The notes: generated from the sequence alone by a model not told the origin. 44,355 nt of DNA from Stentor coeruleus (GCA_001970955.1 MPUH01000590.1:1-44355), one strand, 5' to 3'. Positions 28,600 to 38,876 are shown, counted from the first letter of the stretch. Numbers and translations are program-made.

Positions 28600-29748
28600 A
28601 ATATTATTAAAAATTTTTAGGCTTTTTAGGTGTTTTTTATATGATTTTTTTTTGATTAGGTGTAAGGGTGGTGACTTACAAAAAATGTGTGGGAAATTTA
28701 GGGAATTGATTTAGGAGTAAAGAAGTAAGGATTATTGTTTTAGAGGATAAGGTTAGGATGTAAAGGATTTTTTTATGGTAAATGGAAAAAGTTTAGGATT
28801 TGTTGGATTTATGAGTGATTTTTTGTAGGGTAGATAGGATTGAGATTAGGAATTAATTTTATGCTTAAGATTTTACATATATAGGAACTATAATTTGAGT
28901 TCTTACCTTATAAAGTGATAAAAGATGCTTATTTTTATGGTGGTTTTATAAATTGAATTTTTTATCCTAACTAGTTATATAAGAATCACTTACACAGTAA
29001 TACATAATTTTGAATATAAACAGCTTTGGTCTGGTAATGGCTTTTGAAAACACTTAAAAACTTTTATATCCTGTAGACTATACTAAAATAAACTCAAAAT
29101 TTTACCAAAATGGAAGCATTTACATAGCAGCAAAAATTATTATAATTGTTTAATAATCATATCTTCAATATAATTAATTACCCTCATAAAATATATCACA
29201 CCTCCCATCTATTTTATAACACTCGCTTCTTTTCTCAAAAAAAAATACTATCTATTCGAAAATACCCCAAATCATTACCATAACACTCAGAAAACATCGA
29301 TTTTTTTACAAAATCAGCTTTTACCATCTAACATCAAAATACAAGTACTAAATATCAATTCAAGCATACTTTCATTTAAAAACACCTATTTCGCTAATTA
29401 TTCATCTAGAATATTTCGTAAAACCCATTTTCTGACATAAAGTTTTATCTCATAAACCCACCAGTTTAAATTTTCCTATTAGGAAAATGTAAATATTCCC
29501 ACACATAAATCCTCAAACTAAACCCTAAGTATTATATATCGAAATCCATATCTAATCACAAATAAACTTCTAATATTTAATCATCTTATCATAAACTCCA
29601 CCTTTTAAAATACCTTTATCCTTACCTCTTTTCCCCAAGTCCATTTTATCCATTCAATCTTCGTATTCAAAGCTGAATTTTAAAAACCTCATTTCTATTT
29701 CCCAAATACAAATTAAATATAATCACTGACCATTATAATAAAATCTTA
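28600..29748. other. Intergenic region, G-rich 3' flank then C-rich 5' flank
   Basis: No gene seen over 1.15 kb. 28600-28880 is G/T-rich (TAAGGGTGGTG); from about 29160 to 29748 the strand is A/C-rich and nearly G-free. Confidence 0.45.
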
Positions 29749-30951
29749 ATGGAATCAATTTTTACTTGTACTGAAACTGGAGGCTTATGGTTACCTTGCA
29801 TACCAGGGTCTCAGTCTAACTTCCCACAATCATCAATAACCGGAGTCCTTAAAATAAAAACCCCAAAAGAACTCCAAACAATTTCTGTTCAGCTTTGTGG
29901 AAACTATCTAGTTCAATTAAATACTATGGGTTTCCCAGAGCGATATATAAACTTAGAGTTAAAAATTTTTGAACCTTTTGTCGAAGACTCGAACTGTGAA
30001 AAACTATATGGTTTTTATATAGAAAATCAAGTTTTCTATACAGATACTGATCAAATGTTAAATGTATGGGTTAAAGCTTTGAAGAAAATATGTATACTAA
30101 CACATATAGAAGATGATTATATACTAATAAAATCAATAGGAAAAGGTAGTACATCAATTGTGTACTTAGCAGAAAGTGTTGCAAGTTCAAAGCAAGTGTC
30201 TGTAAAGTGCGTAAAAAAATCAAGTATTACCAGTATAGCGAATTTGATGAATCTAGGCAATGAAATTAAAATCCTCCAGCGATTAAAACATGATAATATC
30301 TGCAAACTTTATTATGTATATGAAGATCGAGAAGCTGTTTATTTTGTTATGGAATATTTACCACATGGAGATTTACTAAGCAGATTGAACCAGAAAGAAA
30401 AATTCTCAGAAGTAGACAGTGCGAAATTTATGGGCAAACTTTTAACAACACTTGATTATCTACATAGTCAGAATATAGTCCATAGAGATTTAAAACTAGA
30501 AAATATTCTTATGACAGGTCCTAATGATGATGACTTTAAAATCATAGACTTTGGGTTGTCTTATATCAACACTTCTCCTCAGCATAAAAAATGTGGCTCA
30601 CCAGGATATGTTGCTCCTGAGATCTTAAGAGATGAAGAGTACGACAATAAAATCGATATTTTCAGTTCAGGGGTTATTCTTTATGTCCTTTTATATGGCA
30701 AACACCCTTTTGAAGCTAGGAATCTTGATAAAATCCTACAGAAAAACGTTGAATGCAATTTTAAAACCCACAGATCGACTTCAGAAATTGCTTCAGCTAT
30801 TATTAATTTGATGATGCATCCTGAGCCTGTAGCACGTCCTTCAGCATGTCAGTTATTAGAAGTAGACTGGTTTGGTCAGAAAGGGAAGATTATAAATTGT
30901 TCAAGCGTTATAACTTCAGTAAGTTCGGTAAACCCGCAGATTGTCATATAA
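29749..30951 (+). CDS. CAMK-like serine/threonine protein kinase with N-terminal PH-like domain, 400 aa
   Basis: ATG at 29749. Residues about 1-112 look like a PH domain (strands then a helix with LNVWVKALKKI). The kinase domain begins at about 119 (YILIKSIGKGSTSIVYLAES). All key residues are present: glycine loop GKGSTS, Lys153, HRDLKLEN with D247 and K249, DFG at 267-269 and APE at 289-291. The phrase CGSPGYVAPEIL is typical of calcium/calmodulin-dependent and related kinases. There is no EF-hand or clear regulatory helix behind it, and the C-terminal tail is short. The PH-like domain could dock it at membranes. It is convergent with the SHIPPO gene, with 32 nt between the stops. Confidence 0.92.
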   Translation: MESIFTCTETGGLWLPCIPGSQSNFPQSSITGVLKIKTPKELQTISVQLCGNYLVQLNTMGFPERYINLELKIFEPFVEDSNCEKLYGFYIENQVFYTDTDQMLNVWVKALKKICILTHIEDDYILIKSIGKGSTSIVYLAESVASSKQVSVKCVKKSSITSIANLMNLGNEIKILQRLKHDNICKLYYVYEDREAVYFVMEYLPHGDLLSRLNQKEKFSEVDSAKFMGKLLTTLDYLHSQNIVHRDLKLENILMTGPNDDDFKIIDFGLSYINTSPQHKKCGSPGYVAPEILRDEEYDNKIDIFSSGVILYVLLYGKHPFEARNLDKILQKNVECNFKTHRSTSEIASAIINLMMHPEPVARPSACQLLEVDWFGQKGKIINCSSVITSVSSVNPQIVI

Positions 30952-30983
30952 CACATCAAACTATAATTTAAATATAGAATTAA

Positions 30984-32093
30984 TCATTTTCTTGTATGGA
31001 GACGACTTTGATACCAACTTGGTTCTGGAACGCTATAATCGTTAAATTGTAGACGCTTTTTACTACTTCCAAATCCCCAAGATGGAGATGTTTGGCTCAT
31101 TTGGGCTGGAGTATATGACCCTGGTCCCTGAATATTTTATACAGGTTCAATGCTTTTACTTTTGAAAATATACTTGTTGCCTAAAGTGTGCTCAGGACCC
31201 CCAATTTTTAACTCGTAATGATAAGTGCCTGGTCCTGGGGTGTCTAAAATCTGACTTAAAGGAGCTCTTTTGCTTTTAATCATCCTGAATAATATTTACA
31301 GTGCTGACCTTGAAGAATTCTGTCTACTAATTGTATAAGCTCCAGGGCCAGGACTTTCAATGATTCTTGATTTATTTCTATCCGCTTTGGGTACAGAAAA
31401 AATCCCACCTCGCTTTTCTGAAGTTGGTGTATAAGTTCCTGGGCCAGGAACGTTTTCGATTTTTTTTATTTGCTTTCTTCTTGGGGTCATTGAATATCCT
31501 AATCCAATTGGTGTTGGGGGTATATCATAAGCACCTGGACCTACTGATAGTTGTTTACGTTCACGAACTCTTTTGGCTTTACCAATACCATAACTCACAC
31601 CACCGATTTCTAATTCACGATAGTAGGCTCCAGGGCCCGGGCCAGTCTGCAAATCTTTGATTTTATGGTTTTTTCCTAGTCTTGTTAATGTTTGCATCTT
31701 GGTACTATCAGCAGTTGGAGTCTGGGTGTAGTTTGCTCCTGCAGATTCACATTTCGAATGTCTAGTGTTTGAAGCATTTCTACTGTTTGAACCTGGGATT
31801 GATTTGATCCCAGCAGCTAGCATAGGACTTCTAGAGTCTAAAGAGGAGTTATGGCTGATTATAGCTTACTAAGATCTTTGTTTGGTATTAAGTTCTGATT
31901 TCAGTTGATATTGAGTTTCTCCAGGGGATAAGATTTTTAATGAATGTCTAAATAACTGTTTTGCATGCAATTTCGAAACATTATTTTCATTTTGTGAGTT
32001 AGCTTTTCTATGACCAGGATCTTCTTTCAACCCTTGTCCAATCTCATTTTTCCTGCTTTGAAAACTCCACACTGGAGGGGTTTTCTTCATCAT
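30984..32093 (-). CDS. SHIPPO/STPGR-repeat axonemal protein (ODF3/CIMAP-like), four exons
   Basis: Spliced from 32093-31870, 31854-31300, 31284-31143 and 31127-30984, giving 354 aa ending in TGA. Three 15-nt introns were placed by frame joining. At least six PGPG-x-Y repeats are spaced along it (GPGPGAYYREL, VGPGAYDIPP, PGPGTYTP, PGPGAYTIS, PGPGTYHYEL, GPGSYTPA), two of them visible only after splicing. This repeat marks proteins of the outer dense fibre/CIMAP family found on axonemal microtubules. Its head-to-head partner is a calcyphosin-like gene with only 31 nt between start codons. Confidence 0.9.
31128..31142 (-). other. 15-nt intron
   Basis: Minus strand GTATAAAATATTCAG, phase 0, containing an in-frame TAA. 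Splicing restores the repeat GPGSYTP. Confidence 0.9.
31285..31299 (-). other. 15-nt intron
   Basis: Minus strand GTAAATATTATTCAG, phase 2; TAA is in frame at once. Splicing leads into the repeat TPGPGTYHYEL. Confidence 0.9.
31855..31869 (-). other. 15-nt intron
   Basis: Minus strand GTAAGCTATAATCAG, phase 2; joins KQRS to YHNSSLDSRSPML. Confidence 0.85.
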
Positions 32094-32124
32094 ATTTACA
32101 AATTTCCATCTTGAATGTAAAAAT
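32094..32124. promoter_or_regulatory. 31-nt shared spacer between divergent start codons
   Basis: Everything between the ATG of the SHIPPO-repeat gene (minus) and the ATG of the calcyphosin-like gene (plus). The core promoters and 5' leaders of both must overlap here or reach into the opposite coding sequence. No named element is recognisable. Confidence 0.6.
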
Positions 32125-32709
32125 ATGCAAGGCCAGCGTGGAGTTGTAGAGGTGTTAGCTAATTTACGTCAGCAGTTAGAAAAAAGAGGATCAAAAAGTA
32201 TCAGAGAACTTGGTAGAACATTCAGAGCCTTAGATTCATATGATGGGAATCGTAAAGTTGATAGACAAGAGTTTTCAGTGGGTCTTAGAGAAAATGGAGT
32301 GAATCTTAGTGCTCAAGAATATGGAATACTTTTTGATTATTTTGATAAAGATAGAGATGGCACTGTATGCTTTGATGAGTTTCTAGTAGGTATAAGAGGT
32401 AAACCCAATCAGAGAAGACAGGCTTTAGTTGATAAAGCCTTTCTGAAATTCGATAAGGATGGTAACGGTTATGTGGATGCTGCTGATTTGAGAGGAGTTT
32501 ATAATTGCCGCTTCCACCCTAAGGTACAAAGTGGGCAAATGACTGAGGCCCAAGCTTTTGCTGAGTTCCTTGGAAGTTTTAACGATAGGAATAGAGATGG
32601 AAAAATTACCAAAGATGAATGGGATGAATATTATGCTGCTGTAAGCTCATCGGTTGATAATGATGATCATTTTGTCCAACTTATGAAAACTGCTTGGAAG
32701 TTGGAATAA
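32125..32709 (+). CDS. CAPSL: Calcyphosin-like EF-hand protein, 194 aa
   Basis: ATG at 32125; length matches animal calcyphosin (about 190-210 aa). Four EF-hands: loop 1 near 38-49 is degenerate, with Ser at position 1 (S-Y-D-G-N); loops 2 (D74-E85), 3 (D110-D121) and 4 (D154-E165) look competent. The family signatures DLRGVYNCRFHPKVQSG and the ending FVQLMKTAWKL are nearly diagnostic. Calcyphosins are calcium-binding proteins associated with ciliated cells; a cilium or calcium-signalling role is inferred. The gene has no intron. Confidence 0.93.
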   Translation: MQGQRGVVEVLANLRQQLEKRGSKSIRELGRTFRALDSYDGNRKVDRQEFSVGLRENGVNLSAQEYGILFDYFDKDRDGTVCFDEFLVGIRGKPNQRRQALVDKAFLKFDKDGNGYVDAADLRGVYNCRFHPKVQSGQMTEAQAFAEFLGSFNDRNRDGKITKDEWDEYYAAVSSSVDNDDHFVQLMKTAWKLE

Positions 32710-33173
32710 CTTAGATTTTACTTTAAAGTTAGTTTTAAAATTTGATGAATTTTTTATTTTTGGGTTTAGTTTTTTTTTTTGAAGATTATGATGGATGATA
32801 TTGAGTTTATTGTATGATTATGGTTATTTAAAGGGGATAATTACAATGATTATGATTAGAAGTGAGGAATTGTGATTATTAGGGTGTTAGATAGGTGCTG
32901 AATTTATTTGGGGGGATATACATGGATTTTTGNCAACTTATGAAAACTGCTTGGAAGTTGGAATAACTTAGATTTTACTTTAAAGTTAGTTTTAAAACTT
33001 GAGAATTTTTTATTTTTGGGTTTAGTTTTTTTTTGAGGATTATGATGGATGATATCGAGTTTATTGTATGATTATGGTTATTTAAAGGGGATAATTACAA
33101 TGATTATGATTAGAAGTGAGGAATTGTGATTATTAGGGTGCTGAATTTATTTGGGGGGATATACATGAATTTT
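32677..33173. repeat. About 250-bp duplication of the calcyphosin gene 3' end across a single N (32933)
   Basis: 32677-32932 is repeated from 32934. The copies differ by substitutions (GATATTGAG/GATATCGAG), a T-run length change and an 11-nt indel (GTTAGATAGGT near 32884). The divergence points to two haplotypes or error-prone contig ends, not to a second gene. The rest of the spacer to 33429 holds no gene that I can see. Confidence 0.85.
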
Positions 33174-33429
33174 TAAAAATATAAGGGTTTAGGAAGATGA
33201 GATTGTGTGAGTATAAAGGATAAATAATGTTGAAGGTTTTATTATTTATCAAAACTCTAATCAACAGATTTTAGTGTTACTTTATATAATTATAAAGAAT
33301 AAATTATAGTATATCTTATAAACTTACAAATAAAGAAATTTTTTTAGATACATAATTTGTTTGATAACATAAAAACATTTCCGTTGGGTTTTTTTTAATA
33401 ATGATGGTACTTCATAATTCGATTAAAAT

Positions 33430-34299
33430 ATGAGCGATGAAGTTTTTAAAAAGATCCATGAATTATTCAAGGACTTTTTCATCCAGAACTGCACTTTGGA
33501 TGAAGATGAAATTAACGATGTTGAACTTGAAACTTTACAAACTCTTGAGCCAGAAGAAGTATATGAAAATTTAAAAGAACTTTTATCAACGCTTTTTTCA
33601 TTTAAAAAGTCAATTAAAAGCTCAGATGTCAAAGACCTTACCCAGCGTCTTATTGTATTTGAAAAAATGATTCAGAAATTAGAATCAGATATAAGAAATC
33701 ATATTTCAGTCCAGCATCAAATGCGATTAGAAATGGAAGCATATGAGTACAAAATAGAAGAACTTCAAAAAATCAAAGCGTATCATATTAAGAAAATTGA
33801 AGAACTGGATAAAACTGTCATTGACAAAGAGGCAGAAATATTACATATTAAAAACAAAAACGCCGTTGACCTTGAACTTAAGCTTAAAGGTATTGAAAAT
33901 AAGTTTAAACATGAGATATGCAATGCGGTTGATTTTTATCGTAAAGAAGGTGCGAAAACTACACGCAATTTGTCAGAAAAAACAGTTAAAGACATTATTG
34001 GAGAAAAAGACAAAGAAATCGAAAAACTTCGCTTGGAGCAGAATTTTTTGTATAAAGAACTTCAATCAATTAAAGGTAAAAAGTCTAAATTGCCTAAAAT
34101 GCCTAAAGATGCACTAACTGAGAGAACCAAACGAACCAAAAGAAACAGCACAACTTCTAATGAACTTTTTAAAACCATAGAAGCGATTCCTAAAAAAGAC
34201 AAAAAACACGAGTCACCCTATTTGCGTAAAGATTTGCTTCATTTTCGTAGTGCATCTGATTTAGGCATTACCCAAAAAAACAAGTTAACAATATTGTAA
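33430..34299 (+). CDS. Coiled-coil protein, 289 aa
   Basis: ATG at 33430. An acidic helical N-terminus (about 1-65), a coiled coil from about 65 to 215 (EYKIEELQKIKAYHIKKIEEL, EKDKEIEKLRLEQNFLYKEL) and a basic, Ser/Lys-rich tail (TERTKRTKRNSTTSNE). No family recognised; probably a cytoskeletal or basal-body-type scaffold by composition. Convergent with the next gene. Confidence 0.8.
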   Translation: MSDEVFKKIHELFKDFFIQNCTLDEDEINDVELETLQTLEPEEVYENLKELLSTLFSFKKSIKSSDVKDLTQRLIVFEKMIQKLESDIRNHISVQHQMRLEMEAYEYKIEELQKIKAYHIKKIEELDKTVIDKEAEILHIKNKNAVDLELKLKGIENKFKHEICNAVDFYRKEGAKTTRNLSEKTVKDIIGEKDKEIEKLRLEQNFLYKELQSIKGKKSKLPKMPKDALTERTKRTKRNSTTSNELFKTIEAIPKKDKKHESPYLRKDLLHFRSASDLGITQKNKLTIL

Positions 34300-34434
34300 A
34301 GAATATTATCTTCCTAAACAAAAAATCTTAATTTCATATATACCACTAAGAAATCTTTCCCTTAAAAAAAAAAAACCTACAATTTTCTCATAAAACTTCA
34401 TATTTTCATCTAGCTTATATAATTTTATCCAAAC

Positions 34435-35310
34435 TTAAAGTGTTTTTTCCAGTATTTTATCCTTAAGTTCCATCTTATAATTCCTCAAAGTAGTAATCTT
34501 ACTCGCAAACTCATCTCTAGCATCACTCCATCCCTCATGCTCCACAACAATCATCTTCGACAATCCTTTACAAACTTTTTCAAAACTCTCAACTTTATAT
34601 TCCTCACCCCATTTCTCACAAACTTCCTTAATACCAACTCCATAATTCCCGACAATTTTCCCAATTATCAACCCTTTTCCAACATTTTCTTCATCTCCTA
34701 CCTTTTCTTTCAAATACCCTAAAATACTATCAATATCCTTACCAATTTTTTCATTACTTTCCCCAATAATATTCTTCATACCCAAATTTTCTTCTTCTAA
34801 TTCCTTGCATTTTGTTTCTAAAAAACTTAATTCTTCAGCTGTTTCCTTAGCAAAAAACATAAAACTTTTCTCATATTTATCAACATTAGGTGACATAGGA
34901 ACACTTTGAACATTTTTTTTATGTTCTTCAATAATTGATTTAGCTTTGTTTAATACTTGATATTCTTTAGAAGAAAACTCAGAATTTTTTTTTGCTTTGA
35001 GATCATTAAGTATTTCTAAGTCATTTATGGTATTTGTCAAACTTTTAATGAATTCAAGTGAGGATTTTATTAGAAGTTTTTCTTTTTGATCTGATTCTTT
35101 ATGTGTTGTACTGTTGAGAGGTTTGATTGTTGCTGATTTTGGAGATTGGAGTATTGATATTGATTTACTTGGAGCTTTGGTTATTTTTTTTATTGGGGAA
35201 ATTGTGTCTGAGTAAGAAGTAGTTGGGTTGTTAGAAGAGTGTTTTGAAGAAGTTTTTGGTACGTTGGATGTACGTTCTATGAAGGATATCATTTGCTGTT
35301 TTGAGACCAT
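34435..35310 (-). CDS. Coiled-coil protein with Ser/Lys-rich N-terminus, 291 aa
   Basis: Starts at ATG 35310 (MVSKQQMISFIERTSNVPKT). Residues about 15-70 are Ser/Thr/Lys-rich and probably disordered; about 75-195 are helical, with coiled-coil stretches (AEELSFLETKCKELEEENLG), and about 200-291 are helical. Not recognised. The sense-strand codons shift from C-rich at the 5' end to G-rich at the 3' end. Confidence 0.8.
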   Translation of the reverse strand: MVSKQQMISFIERTSNVPKTSSKHSSNNPTTSYSDTISPIKKITKAPSKSISILQSPKSATIKPLNSTTHKESDQKEKLLIKSSLEFIKSLTNTINDLEILNDLKAKKNSEFSSKEYQVLNKAKSIIEEHKKNVQSVPMSPNVDKYEKSFMFFAKETAEELSFLETKCKELEEENLGMKNIIGESNEKIGKDIDSILGYLKEKVGDEENVGKGLIIGKIVGNYGVGIKEVCEKWGEEYKVESFEKVCKGLSKMIVVEHEGWSDARDEFASKITTLRNYKMELKDKILEKTL

Positions 35311-35563
35311 TATTATTAAAAATAGGGATTTACTTTTTATGCTTGAGTATGGGAGATCTTATCATAATTCGATATTCAGTTGATAGTATCAGAGTTTTTT
35401 TAATAAGAAAAATTGTATAAATCCTCAAAAAATATCTAGTAATTTATTATAAACTATTTATTTAGCTCTTCAGTTTCAAGTGTTTTCAACAACTCTGAAT
35501 TTACCCATTTCACAGCTTTTATCCCAGTTAAACCATTTTTTAATCCTAATCTATTCTCATATT

Positions 35564-36265
35564 CTAATCTTTACTTCTTGGCGTTCTAGATGGTTTTAAT
35601 TCCGATGTACTATTAAAAACCATAGAACTCCTAACACTTCCTGTAGGTAATGTTGGTACTCTTCTTTTAGGTGTTGGAACTTCTCTAACTGGTACACTTT
35701 CTCTTCCTATAGGTCTCTCTTTTATTGGTATAGTAACTTCATTTTTCTTTACAACTGTTGGTTTTCTAATCTTTCTCACGTTAATCCTAAAAGTCTTTAT
35801 AAGTTTTTCTATAATAGCCAATTGCTCATTAGTAGCTCCAGTAACAACAAAGTCTAATTTCTCTATCAAAAATATAAAAGTTGGGAAATAAATTAGGTTG
35901 TATACTGAGCAGATCGCATGGACAATTTTATCACACCACTTTTCTACGCTTTCAATATGGTTTTCGAAATTCGTCATGATTTTTGTTGCTAGTGTACCAT
36001 CGAATATCATAAGGGGATAAAGAATACCTCGCCAAAAGTAGTATGTGGGAAGAAAGCCTAGAATATAGTCGCTGAAATATACAAACCAAAGAATAAGAGT
36101 GCTGCATACCCATTTGAGAAGGAGCTTTCGGCGTTTAAGGCCATGTGGAGAGTCTATATCTGTGACTGGGCTTGATATGCTTTTATAGGTTTGATATCCG
36201 AATCTGCAGTATGCTAGGTAGCTTTATATGAATTACATCAAAAAGGACGAATAGCTAAAAGCCAT
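35564..36265 (-). CDS. REEP/TB2-DP1-like ER-shaping membrane protein, two exons
   Basis: Exon 1 is only 29 nt (36265-36237, MAFSYSSFL plus two bases), then a 15-nt intron, then 36221-35564; total 228 aa. After splicing the protein reads YLAYCRFGYQTYKSISSP, then WVCSTLILWFVYFSDYILGF and PTYYFWRGILYPLMIF, in the order of the TB2/DP1/HVA22 domain (Y-x-A-Y, then paired hydrophobic hairpins, then a short amphipathic end). Such proteins curve ER tubules. The C-terminal 80 residues are basic and Pro-rich (IKERPIGRESVPVREVPTPK), a possible microtubule-contacting tail. The family assignment is by eye. Confidence 0.75.
36222..36236 (-). other. 15-nt intron
   Basis: Minus strand GTAATTCATATAAAG, phase 2, with TAA in frame if unspliced. 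It explains why the open frame appeared to lack a hydrophobic N-terminus. Confidence 0.85.
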
Positions 36266-36441
36266 TATTATGAGATAATAAAATATGCAATAGTGATAAA
36301 TACAACAATAACCCAAAAAATATATAAAGTTTGATAATCAGATAAAATGATAAAAAAATCACAATCATAATTCCTTTAAACTAAAAATATTTATAATCTA
36401 ACCATAAAAAATCTTATAATTTTACTTTACACCTCATTATC

Positions 36442-37728
36442 CTAATGTCTATTTTCCATCAATATCGACTTATCAAATCCTGAAGTTAAAGAAACCTGTA
36501 AAAACTCTTCTAAAGGTAAAGACTTAACAACAATTTTCCCTTTTTCTATAGATAAGTTAAGTTTTTGACTATTAAAATAATACCCATCACTTGTTTTATC
36601 AAGTAATTCCTGTACCCCTTGTTCTATTATTGTAGTTTCTAAATTAGGTTCTTTTATATCAACATAAGTCGAATTTTGTTGACATTTTATTTCTTCGATT
36701 TCAAAAAGTTTGCTGCTTAGATTCTCTTTTTCTTCAGAAGCTTTGTATAGTTTTTGTTTTAATATTTTATTAGATTCAGTTAGTTCTAATATCTGTGCTT
36801 TTAAATTAATCTCTGTTATATGTTCTGCACTTTTTACATCTTCTTTATTAAAATCTCCACATAATCCAAGTGCTTTAGTCGCTTCAAGCCAGTCTTTCCC
36901 TAAGTTCTGCAATTTATCAGTTAGTTCAGTTTCTTTAGACCTTAAGCTTGCAATAGTTGTTTCAAGTTCTTTGATTTCTTTAGTCATTTTTGATGTCAAA
37001 CCATCAGTTTTTGTGTTTTTTAATTGTTGGATTGTGTCTTGTAATACAGATTTTTCTAAAGATAAAGTTTGGAACCTATTGCTCAAATCGCAGTTTTTAA
37101 CTATATTTTCTTGTAATTCTTTATCTTTTTTCTCTAAGAGTTTTAACATAGATATTTCTCTGATTTGCGATTTCTCAACATATTCATCATATTTAGTTTT
37201 TAGTATCTCATAAGCTTGGGCAAGATTAGCTCTTGATTCTTTTTCTTGGTCATAAAATTTGTTACTATCTTCAACACGAGATTCAAGTTGTTTGACAAGA
37301 AATTCAAGTTTTTTTATCTGTAACTTGTATAGCATTGAATTATCAGATGGTGCTGAAGGTTTAGATATTGATAGTAAAATTTTCGGGTTAGAAAAAATTC
37401 CACCAATATTATGTACTATATCATTGTCGATATTTTGGGATAATGGAAGCCATACAAAACCTTTTGTTGGAAGAGTTTGGATATTTATAGTTGCACTACC
37501 CATATATAAAGGATCTCCGTTCATCATTTTGAGTATAAGTTTCAATTCCCCTTCACATGGGATTTCTAATCTTCCAACGTCATTTGATGAAGACTCAGAT
37601 GCTGCATCAAGTGGTATTAATGGAGTAATAACATCTATAAGCTCTTTGTTTATTAGGATATAGCAACCTAGGTTTTTCTCATCACAACCTAATCCTTCGC
37701 ATCTCATAATTTTGACTTGCGCTTTCAT
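36442..37728 (-). CDS. Coiled-coil protein with N-terminal C2-like beta domain, 428 aa
   Basis: Starts at ATG 37728 (MKAQVKIMRCEGLGCDEKNL). Residues 1-120 are beta-rich with the strand pattern of a C2-type domain (CYILINKELIDVI, ELKLILKMMNGDPLYMGSA, GFVWLPL); acidic calcium-binding loops are not obvious. Residues about 130-350 are coiled coil. The C-terminus is short and mixed. Proteins with this layout often tether membranes or cytoskeleton, but no family is recognised. Confidence 0.75.
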   Translation of the reverse strand: MKAQVKIMRCEGLGCDEKNLGCYILINKELIDVITPLIPLDAASESSSNDVGRLEIPCEGELKLILKMMNGDPLYMGSATINIQTLPTKGFVWLPLSQNIDNDIVHNIGGIFSNPKILLSISKPSAPSDNSMLYKLQIKKLEFLVKQLESRVEDSNKFYDQEKESRANLAQAYEILKTKYDEYVEKSQIREISMLKLLEKKDKELQENIVKNCDLSNRFQTLSLEKSVLQDTIQQLKNTKTDGLTSKMTKEIKELETTIASLRSKETELTDKLQNLGKDWLEATKALGLCGDFNKEDVKSAEHITEINLKAQILELTESNKILKQKLYKASEEKENLSSKLFEIEEIKCQQNSTYVDIKEPNLETTIIEQGVQELLDKTSDGYYFNSQKLNLSIEKGKIVVKSLPLEEFLQVSLTSGFDKSILMENRH

Positions 37729-38209
37729 TTAAATTCTAACGACATTTTTCTTAAGTTAGAGGTATTGATTTATAGTTAGAATTTGTGAGATATTGCGATT
37801 TTGGTTATGGGTATTAGAGTTATAGTTTTTTTTGTTTTATATGAGGATTTTAAGAGTTTAAGGTAAGAAATAATATAATTTTTAAGTTAAAGTTTAGGTT
37901 TGTGCTTTGGATATTACTTGGCTATAATGTGCTAATTATTTTTTAAGAATAATTTAACTGAAGCTTATATTTATAATATACAAAACTTGTAATAATAACT
38001 TTTATCATACAAGGTATATAAAAAAAATATGATTTTTGAGTTTAATAATCCTCTTCAGTCATAAATATTTAAAACCTTAAAAATCACGATATAAAACCAC
38101 CCAAGTTCCATGATTAAAATTATCTACAATAAAGTTTATATAATGATATTTTCTTTATAATAAAAATTATCTCAAATAAAACTCATCTAGTTCAAAAAAC
38201 ACATATAAT
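37729..38209. promoter_or_regulatory. Divergent intergenic region
   Basis: No gene seen. The left half is G/T-rich, and the right half (from about 38050) is A/C-rich, the pattern of two outward-facing promoters. Confidence 0.4.
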
Positions 38210-38725
38210 ATGGAAAATATTTTTGGAGAATGGGATGGAGCTAAGCCTCAAAGGTTTCGAGGAGGGATCAACATAGTCCAAGGTCCCTACAAAAAAGAAA
38301 GTGATATCTTTTTACCAGCACCCCAAGTATCATTAAAAAGGCTAGAGCAAGTTAAAAGTAAAAGACACTTTCCACCAAAATACAGTGATGCCCTTCCTGA
38401 TTGGAAGCCTTGTTTGAAAATAATAAGAGCAACTTCACAAAAAGATATAAAACCTTTAAAAATTACAGAAATACCATGTACAACACGATTAAAAGCTTTA
38501 AGACATACAGAAAATTTCACCCAAAAGACAAATAAAATAAGGACTCATACTTTGTGGGAAAAAACTATAAAAGATTTGAAATATCAAGAAGAACAAGCTT
38601 GTGTGAGGAATTTGGAAATCTGGGAAGAAAATACTTTGGCTAAAAGGACTGAAGAGGAGTTTGGGATTAAAAGTTTAAAAGATCGTCTTGATAGTTTACG
38701 TGAGACAAGAAATAAGTTTAATTGA
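38210..38725 (+). CDS. Unknown protein, 171 aa
   Basis: ATG at 38210 (MENIFGEWDGAKPQRFRGGI). Basic and hydrophilic, with a helical charged C-terminal half (LKYQEEQACVRNLEIWEENT). No signal peptide or membrane helix. Not recognised; composition resembles small axonemal microtubule inner proteins, which is only an impression. Its last 47 bases are repeated after the N at 38777. Confidence 0.7.
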   Translation: MENIFGEWDGAKPQRFRGGINIVQGPYKKESDIFLPAPQVSLKRLEQVKSKRHFPPKYSDALPDWKPCLKIIRATSQKDIKPLKITEIPCTTRLKALRHTENFTQKTNKIRTHTLWEKTIKDLKYQEEQACVRNLEIWEENTLAKRTEEEFGIKSLKDRLDSLRETRNKFN

Positions 38726-38876
38726 TAAGATTTTAAACAATGTGGGTGCTATTTTTTATGATAGTTTATATGAAGANAAGATCGTCTTGATAGTTTACGT
38801 GAGACAAGAAATAAGTTTAATTGATAAGATTTTAAACAATGCGGGTGCTATTTTTTATGATGGTTTATATGAGGGA
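38679..38876. repeat. 98-bp direct duplication across a single N (38777)
   Basis: 38679-38776 and 38778-38876 match apart from a few substitutions (AATGTGGG/AATGCGGG, ATAGTTT/ATGGTTT). Apparent coding sequence in the second copy is the tail of the 171-aa gene. The rest of the spacer to 39211 is G/T-rich with no gene seen. Confidence 0.9.

Noticed and set aside
32934..33173. Apparent second copy of the calcyphosin-like gene end
   Set aside because: It contains only the last few codons and 3' flank and begins right after an N, so it is a contig-overlap artefact.
38778..38876. Apparent extra coding frame after the 171-aa gene
   Set aside because: It is the duplicated tail of that gene read across the N.
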